The notes under the pieces were generated by a model, which searched no databases, was not told where the DNA came from, and saw nothing but the letters and a program-made list of their open reading frames with translations. A stretch of 5,868 nucleotides of DNA from an uncultured Campylobacter sp. (GTDB taxonomy: Bacteria; Campylobacterota; Campylobacteria; Campylobacterales; Campylobacteraceae): the NCBI RefSeq assembly GCF_938045775.1, contig NZ_CALIBH010000241.1:1-5868 (forward strand), in the 5' to 3' direction. Each line of letters starts with the position of its first letter. Positions within the stretch are counted from its first letter, which is position 1. The translations under genes were made by a program, and so were the position numbers. This document shows positions 1 through 4,418 of the stretch, in pieces.

Positions 1-114
1 CCTGATGGGAAAGGCGGAGTAATAAAAGTTAGAAGAAGAGCCTTTTATTATAAAAAACACTATACTAATACACAAATAATTCCTGAATTAGATTTGAGTG
101 AGATAAATGAATGA
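1..114 (+). CDS. 3' end of an unidentified gene upstream of the methyltransferase (partial)
   Basis: An open frame enters from the left edge and runs for 37 codons to TGA at 112-114. The visible tail is basic and aromatic in the middle (VRRRAFYYKKHY) and ends acidic (PELDLSEINE). I do not recognise the family. The stop overlaps the next gene's start as ATGA (111-114), so the two are probably co-transcribed and translationally coupled. The base composition is AT-rich like the methyltransferase and unlike the rest of the window, so both probably arrived together. By analogy with DpnII/MboI-type loci, this could be a partner restriction endonuclease or a second methyltransferase. What I can see does not resemble the C-terminus of DpnM as I remember it. 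Function is left open. Confidence 0.6.
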   Translation, partial: PDGKGGVIKVRRRAFYYKKHYTNTQIIPELDLSEINE

Positions 115-971
115 AAAAGATAGATAGTTTTATTTCAAAAGATAATAGATTTAAGTTATATAATAATGATACTTTCAAACTTTTACCAGAGTTAGATACT
201 AAATTTAATCTAATTTTTGCGGATCCTCCATATTTTTTGTCGAATGATGGTTTAAGTATACAAAGCGGCAAAGTTGTAAGTGTTAATAAAGGAGAATGGG
301 ATAAAGGTGCGGGTTTTAATGAGATTGATGAGTTCAATTACAAGTGGCTTAAAATAGCTAAAGATAAGCTTACCGATAATGGTAGTGTGATGATCAGTGG
401 TACTTATCATAATATCTTTTCGATAGGTAGAATACTTCAAGCACTTGATTATAAAATTTTAAATATTATCACTTGGGAAAAAACTAATCCACCACCCAAT
501 TTTAGTTGTCGCTATTTGACGCATTCCACTGAACAGATCATTTGGGCACGTAAAAGTGAAAAGTATAAGCATATTTTCCATTATGATCTAATGAAATTTT
601 TAAATGATGGCAAGCAAATGCGTGATGTCTGGCGCTTTAATGCAATTGCGCCATGGGAGAAGTCTAACGGAAAGCATCCAACACAAAAACCGATGTCACT
701 TTTAGTACGGTTAATTTTGATGGCAAGTGATGAAAATTCTTTAATTTGCGATCCCTTTAGCGGTAGTTCCACTACAGGGATCGCTGCAAATTTAATAAAT
801 CGGAATTTTATAGGGATTGAACAAGATGAGAAATTCTATAAAATTTCTATTGCTAGAAAAAATGAGCTTGATAATTCTAAAAAAATTTTTAGAAAAAAAA
901 TTATGGATTTAGTTAAAATTGATAGACAAGAAAAACATCAAAATATCTCTTTATATGAAACCGATCCATGA
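111..971 (+). CDS. DpnA/M2.MboI-like type II adenine-specific DNA methyltransferase
   Basis: This 286-aa protein is predicted to transfer a methyl group from S-adenosylmethionine to N6 of adenine in DNA. The catalytic motif IV is DPPY at residues 38-41, within FADPPYFLSN. The AdoMet-binding motif I comes later in the chain, at DPFSGSSTTG (214-223), which is the beta-class order. The second Gly of the usual FxGxGTT is Ser here. GKHPTQKP (187-194) precedes it as in other beta-class enzymes. The central blocks WEKTNPPPNFSCRYLTHSTE (122-141) and NDGKQMRDVW (165-174) closely resemble DpnA of the pneumococcal DpnII system as I remember it. That suggests GATC specificity, possibly including single-stranded DNA; the specificity is inference. 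The start is chosen by the ATGA overlap with the upstream stop; there is no strong Shine-Dalgarno, which fits coupling. The gene is much AT-richer than the downstream genes and uses AT-ending codons, which points to lateral transfer. Confidence 0.92.
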   Translation: MKKIDSFISKDNRFKLYNNDTFKLLPELDTKFNLIFADPPYFLSNDGLSIQSGKVVSVNKGEWDKGAGFNEIDEFNYKWLKIAKDKLTDNGSVMISGTYHNIFSIGRILQALDYKILNIITWEKTNPPPNFSCRYLTHSTEQIIWARKSEKYKHIFHYDLMKFLNDGKQMRDVWRFNAIAPWEKSNGKHPTQKPMSLLVRLILMASDENSLICDPFSGSSTTGIAANLINRNFIGIEQDEKFYKISIARKNELDNSKKIFRKKIMDLVKIDRQEKHQNISLYETDP

Positions 972-1045
972 CGACATTTAAAAAATTTATGGATAATTAT
1001 AGCATAGTAGGATCAAAAGAATATTGGCGCCGTTTTACGCGCTAA
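968..1045 (+). pseudogene. Truncated third ORF of the restriction-modification island
   Basis: An ATG at 968 overlaps the methyltransferase stop (ATGA, 968-971) exactly as the methyltransferase start overlaps its predecessor. It opens a 25-codon frame beginning MTTFKKFMDNYS and ending YWRRFTR before TAA at 1043-1045. The first part is AT-rich island DNA. The last codons (from about 1026, GGCGCCG) already have the composition of the native chromosome. The simplest reading is the N-terminal stub of a third operon gene, cut at the island boundary. In dpnMAB-type operons the endonuclease gene follows dpnA, so a lost endonuclease is possible, but 25 residues are too few to assign a family. It could also be a chance short ORF. 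Confidence 0.4.
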
Positions 1046-1057
1046 ATTTTAAAATTT
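1044..1057. repeat. 14-bp perfect AT palindrome AAATTTTAAAATTT, copy 1
   Basis: This self-complementary 14-mer lies between the stop of the truncated ORF and the ribosome binding site of ddh. The identical 14-mer recurs at 5601-5614 behind the histidine kinase. Both copies are intergenic. A role (terminator arm, protein site or genome-wide repeat) cannot be decided from two copies. Confidence 0.6.
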
Positions 1058-1058
1058 G

Positions 1059-1063
1059 AAGGG
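1059..1063 (+). promoter_or_regulatory. Ribosome binding site of ddh
   Basis: AAGGG ends 6 nt before the ATG at 1070. This supports that start codon for the diaminopimelate dehydrogenase. Confidence 0.7.
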
Positions 1064-1069
1064 TAAAAA

Positions 1070-2056
1070 ATGAGCGAAAAAATAAAAATAGCGGTTTTGG
1101 GATATGGAAATTTGGGTCGCGGCGTCGAGCTTGCCGCGCGAAATAGCAAGGATTTAGAGCTTTCGGCCGTTTTTAGCCGCAGAAATCCAAGCGAAGTAAA
1201 GACATGCGGCGCTCCGGTATTTAGCGTGGACAAAATTTTATCGCACAAGGGCAAATTTGACATTTTAGTTCTTTGCGGCGGTAGTGCGACGGATCTGCCG
1301 ACGCAGACGCCCGAGTTTGCGCGGAGCTTTAACGTCGTAGATAGCTTCGATACGCATGCAAAAATCCCAGAGCACTTCGCCGCGGTAGACGCCGCCGCCA
1401 AAGCGGGCGGAAATGTAAGCATCATCGCCGTAGGCTGGGATCCGGGGCTGTTTTCGCTAAGCCGCCTATTTGGCGAGAGCGTGCTGGAAAACGGCAGCAG
1501 TTATACGTTTTGGGGTAAAGGTGTGAGCCAAGGCCACTCCGACGCTATCCGCAGGATCGAGGGCGTCGTGGACGCGCGACAATACACCGTGCCGATAGAA
1601 AGCGCCTTGAGGCGAGTTCGCGCGGGCGAAAACCCGAGACTTAGCACGCGCGAAAAACACCTGCGCGAGTGCTACGTCGTGGCCGAAGAGGGCGCCGATA
1701 AAGCGCGCATCGAAAAAGAGATAAAAACGATGCCGAATTATTTCGCCGACTACGACACGAGCGTGCATTTCGTAAGTCTTGCAACGCTTAAAAAAGAGCA
1801 CGGCGGCATCCCTCACGGAGGATTCGTTTTGCGAAGCGGAGCGACGGGCGAACGCGGCGAAAATAAACATCTGATCGAGTTTTCGCTAAAGCTTGACTCA
1901 AATCCCGAATTTACCGCTAGCGTGCTCGTAGCCTACGCACGTGCGGCGTATCGCTTGGCGCAAAAGGGCGAGCGTGGCGCGTTTAGCGTGTTTGACATCG
2001 CTCCGGCGCTTCTTTCGCCAAAGAGCGCAGATGAACTAAGGCGCGAAATTTTATAA
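1070..2056 (+). CDS. ddh: meso-Diaminopimelate D-dehydrogenase (EC 1.4.1.16)
   Basis: This 328-aa cytoplasmic enzyme is predicted to perform reductive amination of L-tetrahydrodipicolinate with ammonia and NADPH. The product is meso-2,6-diaminopimelate, used for lysine and peptidoglycan, and the step bypasses the succinylase branch. The N-terminal Rossmann fold shows the dinucleotide loop GYGNLGRG (11-18) and SRR (36-38), the place where this family holds the NADPH 2'-phosphate. Family-typical blocks follow: CGGSATD (69-75), DSFDTH (91-96), GWDPG (122-126), GKGVSQGHSDAIRR (149-162), HLRECYVV (197-204), PHGGFV (248-253) and SNPEFTA (277-283). Length matches the family (about 320-330). AAGGG sits 6 nt upstream of the start. 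Composition is G+C-rich and Campylobacter-like, in sharp contrast with the methyltransferase. metN follows after 44 nt on the same strand, so the two probably share a transcript. No convincing promoter is visible just upstream. Confidence 0.95.
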   Translation: MSEKIKIAVLGYGNLGRGVELAARNSKDLELSAVFSRRNPSEVKTCGAPVFSVDKILSHKGKFDILVLCGGSATDLPTQTPEFARSFNVVDSFDTHAKIPEHFAAVDAAAKAGGNVSIIAVGWDPGLFSLSRLFGESVLENGSSYTFWGKGVSQGHSDAIRRIEGVVDARQYTVPIESALRRVRAGENPRLSTREKHLRECYVVAEEGADKARIEKEIKTMPNYFADYDTSVHFVSLATLKKEHGGIPHGGFVLRSGATGERGENKHLIEFSLKLDSNPEFTASVLVAYARAAYRLAQKGERGAFSVFDIAPALLSPKSADELRREIL

Positions 2057-2088
2057 ATTTCAGGAGGCGTTTAGGCGGAATTACGAAC

Positions 2089-2093
2089 GAGGA
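2089..2093 (+). promoter_or_regulatory. Ribosome binding site deciding the GTG start of metN
   Basis: GAGGA ends 7 nt before GTG at 2101, and an in-frame TGA at 2098-2100 abuts that GTG, so translation cannot start further upstream. A stronger-looking CAGGAGG at 2061-2067 is too far away (33 nt) to serve this start, and no short ORF begins at a suitable distance behind it. Confidence 0.65.
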
Positions 2094-2100
2094 AATCTGA

Positions 2101-3090
2101 GTGATAAAGATAGAAAATTTAAAGAAATTTTACGGCAAAACCTGTGTGATCGACGATGTGAGCCTGGAGGTGAAAAAAGGCGAAATTTTCGCCATCGTAG
2201 GCCACAGCGGCGCGGGTAAAAGCACGCTGCTGCGCTGCATAAACGGCCTTGAGGACTATCAAGAAGGAAGCCTTAAGGTAGAGGGCAGGGAGGTAAGAGA
2301 GCTAAGCGCCGCGCAGATCCGCGAGCTGCGCAAAAATATCGGTATGATTTTTCAGCACTTCGCGCTTATGAGCCGCCGCAGCGTCGCGCAAAACGTTGCC
2401 ACTCCGCTTGCGTTTTGGGGCCATCCTGAAGATCGCACGAAGCGCCGCGTTGCCGAGCTTTTGGAGCTCGTGGGGCTTGCGGATAAAGCAAATGCCTATC
2501 CTAGCGAGCTTAGCGGCGGACAGAAACAGCGCGTAGCGATCGCGCGCGCGCTTGCATTAAGTCCTAAAATTTTGCTTTCTGACGAGGCGACCTCGGCGCT
2601 TGATCCCAACACCACCGCGCAAATTTTATCGCTTCTGCGCCGCATCAATCGCGAGCTGGGCATTACGATCGTGCTCGTCACGCATGAGATGGAGGTCGTA
2701 AAGGGCATCGCGCAGCGAGCGATCCTGCTTAAGGGCGGGCGCGTGAGCAACTCGGGCGATATCGTATCGCTGTTTTTGCACCCGGATGAGAATATGAAGG
2801 AGTTTTTGGGCGAGGAGGAGGTGCTGCCCGCAAGCGGTGTGAATATCAGGCTCTTTTTCCCGCCTGCAGTCGCGTTTGACAGCGTGATCACGCACATGGC
2901 GCGCGCTTTGGAGATAAATTTTAATATCGTCTGGGGCAAGCTCGAGCGCCTTGATAAAAACGTCGTCGGAAGCCTCGTGATCAACGTGGAGCCCGCACAC
3001 GTCGCGCGCGTGGAGGAGTTTATCAAAAACGCGGGCGTGATCTATGAGATCGTAAGCGAGGATGAGATCAAAGGCTGTGCCGCGATCTAG
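2101..3090 (+). CDS. metN: Methionine ABC importer ATP-binding protein MetN
   Basis: This 329-aa protein should be the cytoplasmic ATPase that powers uptake of D/L-methionine by a MetNIQ importer. ABC motifs are complete: Walker A GHSGAGKST (34-42), Q-loop FQHFALM with Gln85, signature LSGGQKQR (137-144), Walker B ILLSDEAT (157-164, catalytic Glu162), D-loop SALD (165-168) and switch His195 in VTHEM. A C-terminal extension of about 80 residues (about 248-324, NIRLFFPP through YEIVSEDEI) fits the NIL/ACT-like domain. In MetN this domain binds methionine and causes trans-inhibition. It separates MetN from other polar amino-acid ATPases of similar core sequence. The start is GTG. It lies 44 nt behind ddh, probably in one operon. 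No permease (metI) or binding protein (metQ) follows, which is unusual for this family, so the partner must be encoded elsewhere. Confidence 0.9.
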   Translation: MIKIENLKKFYGKTCVIDDVSLEVKKGEIFAIVGHSGAGKSTLLRCINGLEDYQEGSLKVEGREVRELSAAQIRELRKNIGMIFQHFALMSRRSVAQNVATPLAFWGHPEDRTKRRVAELLELVGLADKANAYPSELSGGQKQRVAIARALALSPKILLSDEATSALDPNTTAQILSLLRRINRELGITIVLVTHEMEVVKGIAQRAILLKGGRVSNSGDIVSLFLHPDENMKEFLGEEEVLPASGVNIRLFFPPAVAFDSVITHMARALEINFNIVWGKLERLDKNVVGSLVINVEPAHVARVEEFIKNAGVIYEIVSEDEIKGCAAI

Positions 3091-3104
3091 GTGCGATTTC
3101 GCAC
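3091..3104 (+). terminator. Small hairpin directly after the metN stop
   Basis: GTGCGATTTCGCAC is a perfect inverted repeat that begins at the first base after the metN stop codon, most simply a 5-bp GC-rich stem with a 4-nt loop. It is not followed by a T run, so it is a weak candidate for a Rho-independent terminator. It might instead act as an RNA 3'-end stabiliser. Confidence 0.35.
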
Positions 3105-3192
3105 CCTGTGCGCTTACGCCGCACTAAATTTAAGGGCTTACGCGGCATGGCGAATTCAAAAGCTCGCGCGATGCCGCAAATTTAAAGACTCG

Positions 3193-3242
3193 CGTGGCGT
3201 TTTAAATTTAATGACCGAGCCGTGGCATTATAAATTTAATTA
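3193..3242 (+). repeat. Imperfect 22-bp direct repeat (two copies)
   Basis: Copy 1 at 3193-3214 and copy 2 at 3221-3242 match at 19 of 22 positions. They share the head CGTGGC and the core TAAATTTAAT, and differ at unit positions 7, 10 and 21. The unit start-to-start distance is 28 bp. The AAATTTAA string near 3178 has a related but poorer left flank (TGCCGCAAATTTAAA). Confidence 0.6.
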
Positions 3243-3310
3243 GTTTCGCCGGCGGTTTAAATTTTTATCTCGCCGCGGTAAAGCAAGCTCGGCAATGCGC
3301 TGTTGGCGTG

Positions 3311-3358
3311 CGCTCTGGCTAGCTTTGATTTGCGTTTAGAATTTGACTAGCCGTAGCG
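3311..3358. other. Long stem-loop in the intergenic region
   Basis: Bases 3311-3322 (CGCTCTGGCTAG) pair with 3347-3358 (CTAGCCGTAGCG). The result is a 12-position stem with one G-U wobble and one mismatch around a 24-nt AT-rich loop. No T run follows it. It could be a structured RNA element, a repeat remnant or a transcription attenuator; nothing in the sequence decides. Confidence 0.5.
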
Positions 3359-3461
3359 AGGCGATTTAAATTTCAGAGATCGCGACCGACCGAGCGCATT
3401 TAAGCCGCGCCGCATTTGAATTTACAGGCGTTTAAATTTAAATTTGAATTTTTTTCGGAAT

Positions 3462-3494
3462 TTCACACATACTTCACTTTTACGGAAGTATAAT
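3462..3494 (+). promoter_or_regulatory. Promoter and candidate operator of the Met-rich protein/two-component operon
   Basis: A perfect -10 hexamer TATAAT lies at 3489-3494, 28 nt before the start codon at 3523. No good -35 hexamer is at the usual distance, which is common for the Campylobacter vegetative sigma factor. In its place is TTCAC repeated at 3462-3466 and 3473-3477, an 11-bp spacing. This one-helical-turn direct repeat is the usual layout of OmpR/PhoB-family binding sites. A 7-bp dyad, ATACTTC (3469-3475) and GAAGTAT (3485-3491), also overlaps the -10. The promoter assignment is fairly firm; the operator assignment is inference. Confidence 0.65.
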
Positions 3495-3510
3495 TCCGCT
3501 AATTTTTTTT

Positions 3511-3516
3511 AAGGAG
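3511..3516 (+). promoter_or_regulatory. Ribosome binding site of the Met-rich protein gene
   Basis: AAGGAG lies 6 nt upstream of the ATG at 3523 and follows an eight-base T run. This is the strongest Shine-Dalgarno in the window, consistent with a highly translated small protein. Confidence 0.8.
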
Positions 3517-3522
3517 TACGTA

Positions 3523-3756
3523 ATGAAAAAACTTACTTTGTTTGCGCTTAGTGCGCTATTTGCTGGCACTTTTGCCGTAGCTGCCGACATGGGCATGAAA
3601 GATGAGATGAAGGACGCCAATACATCAATGCATAATGGTGCGAAAGAGATGAAGGGCGACATGAAAGATATGCACAAGGATGCTATGAAAGAGGGTAAAC
3701 ATATGAAGGATGAGATGAAAGGCGAAATGAAAAAAGAGATGAAAAAAGAGATGTAG
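3523..3756 (+). CDS. Small secreted methionine/lysine-rich protein
   Basis: The product is 77 aa. Residues 1-20 form a Sec signal peptide with KK after the first Met, a hydrophobic core LTLFALSALFAGTFAV and an A-V-A cleavage site before ADMGM, so the mature protein of about 57 residues should be periplasmic. The mature part has 13 Met, many Lys, Glu and Asp, three His (37, 51, 60) and no Cys. From residue 61 Met recurs every fourth position (61, 65, 69, 73, 77), giving a Met stripe along a predicted helix. No named family is certain. The style recalls periplasmic Met/His-rich Cu/Ag binders (PcoE/SilE type), MxKDx-repeat proteins, and the Met-rich hypochlorite scavenger MrpX. Its stop overlaps the response regulator start by 1 nt, so it heads the two-component operon and may be the effector or a ligand buffer of that system. 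The function is inference. Confidence 0.85.
   Translation: MKKLTLFALSALFAGTFAVAADMGMKDEMKDANTSMHNGAKEMKGDMKDMHKDAMKEGKHMKDEMKGEMKKEMKKEM
3703..3753 (+). repeat. 12-bp coding tandem repeat encoding MK(x)(E) units
   Basis: Four in-frame 12-bp units start at 3703, 3715, 3727 and 3739, with a final ATG at 3751-3753. The last two units are identical (ATGAAAAAAGAG); the first two differ at a few bases. Each unit encodes Met-Lys-x-Glu. Because units are whole codons, slippage would lengthen or shorten the Met-rich helix without breaking the frame or the coupled downstream start. Confidence 0.85.
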
Positions 3757-4418
3757 TGAGTAAAATTTTACTCGTAGAGGACGATGAGACGCTTTGCGAT
3801 CTCATCGGCGAATATCTAAAAGACGCGGGCTTTGACGTATGCGTTTGCAGCGACGCTCAAAGCGCCGCGGATCTTGCTTATGAACAAAAATTTGATCTTT
3901 TTATCTTTGACGTAAAAATCCCCAAAGGCGACGGATTCTCACTTTTAAAAGAGCTACGCAAGAGCGGCGATCGCACCCCTGCGATATTCGCCACGTCGCT
4001 AAATACGCTTGATGATCTTGAGGTTGGTTTTAAAAGCGGCTGCGATGATTATCTCAAAAAACCATACGAGCTAAAAGAGCTGTTGCTGCGCGTTAATTCT
4101 CTCATAAAGCGAAACTTCAGCCACAATTTTGATGATTTTGTAACTATTGACGACGAGTTTAAATTTTACTTTGCAAGCAAAGAGCTACGCAGATCGGGCG
4201 TGCCCGTCGCGCTTTCAAACAAAGAGCGCGAGCTGCTGGCACTTTTTTTACAAAATAAAAACAGGCTTTTAAGCAAGGATGAAATTTTCTCCGCGATCTA
4301 CGCTTTTGACGAAACTCCGAGCGAGGAAGCGCTGCGAACTTATATCAAAAATTTGCGCCGCGTCCTAGGCGAAGAGCACATCATAAATCGCCGCAACGCA
4401 GGGTATCTGTATGTCTGA
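3756..4418 (+). CDS. OmpR/PhoB-family response regulator
   Basis: This 220-aa cytoplasmic transcription factor should be phosphorylated by the kinase encoded next. The N-terminal receiver domain (about 2-118) has the acidic pair Asp9-Asp10 in LLVEDD, phosphoacceptor Asp52 in FIFDVKIPKGDG, switch Thr80 in FATS, and Lys102 in DYLKKPYEL. The C-terminal winged-helix DNA-binding domain (about 128-220) shows LSNKERELLALF (153-164), the recognition-helix region ALRTYIKNLRRVLG (192-205) and the terminal hairpin NAGYLYV. The start is GTG at 3756, whose G is the last base of the preceding TAG stop. A weak GAG-type Shine-Dalgarno lies in the end of the upstream gene, so translation is probably coupled. 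The 3' end overlaps the kinase start by 8 nt. A likely target is the promoter at 3462-3494 (autoregulation, inferred). The input signal is unknown. Confidence 0.93.
   Translation: MSKILLVEDDETLCDLIGEYLKDAGFDVCVCSDAQSAADLAYEQKFDLFIFDVKIPKGDGFSLLKELRKSGDRTPAIFATSLNTLDDLEVGFKSGCDDYLKKPYELKELLLRVNSLIKRNFSHNFDDFVTIDDEFKFYFASKELRRSGVPVALSNKERELLALFLQNKNRLLSKDEIFSAIYAFDETPSEEALRTYIKNLRRVLGEEHIINRRNAGYLYV

Larger units (their letters stand above)
3091..3522. other. Gene-free intergenic region rich in AAATTTAA strings
   Basis: I see no supportable protein or tRNA gene in this stretch; all frames are broken. It contains at least nine AAATTTAA/TTAAATTT strings in either orientation (near 3126, 3178, 3204, 3232, 3257, 3366, and three overlapping at 3432-3445). 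They are set in GC-rich linkers such as GCTTACGC, which occurs at 3112-3119 and 3136-3143. An imperfect direct repeat, a long stem-loop and the promoter of the next operon are listed separately. The region has native chromosomal composition. It resembles decayed or repeat-bearing spacer, and I find no recognisable remnant of metI or metQ in it. Confidence 0.7.

Noticed and set aside
65..440. Minus-strand frames opposite the methyltransferase start
   Set aside because: They overlap the conserved DPPY-containing region and show no independent support.
992..1003. GATAAT/TATAGC as a -10 box for ddh
   Set aside because: Such hexamers are expected by chance in the AT-rich island, and no supporting -35 or spacing evidence is visible.
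1042..1425. Minus-strand open frame opposite ddh
   Set aside because: It lies wholly against a strongly recognised enzyme gene, its sequence is Ala/Ser/Pro-rich antisense-type, and it has no recognisable domain.
1466..1870. Minus-strand open frame opposite the middle of ddh
   Set aside because: Antisense shadow of a conserved gene in G+C-rich DNA; no family resemblance.
2496..3026. Long minus-strand open frames opposite metN
   Set aside because: Two overlapping antisense frames over the ABC and NIL domains; Ser/Arg/Thr-rich composition typical of antisense reading, no motifs.
3147..3185. Short ATG frame of about 12 codons in the spacer
   Set aside because: No ribosome binding site, very short, and ends in an AAATTTAA repeat.
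3105..3460. Decayed metI or metQ behind metN
   Set aside because: No stretch in any frame reads as hydrophobic permease segments or a lipoprotein; only repeats are visible.
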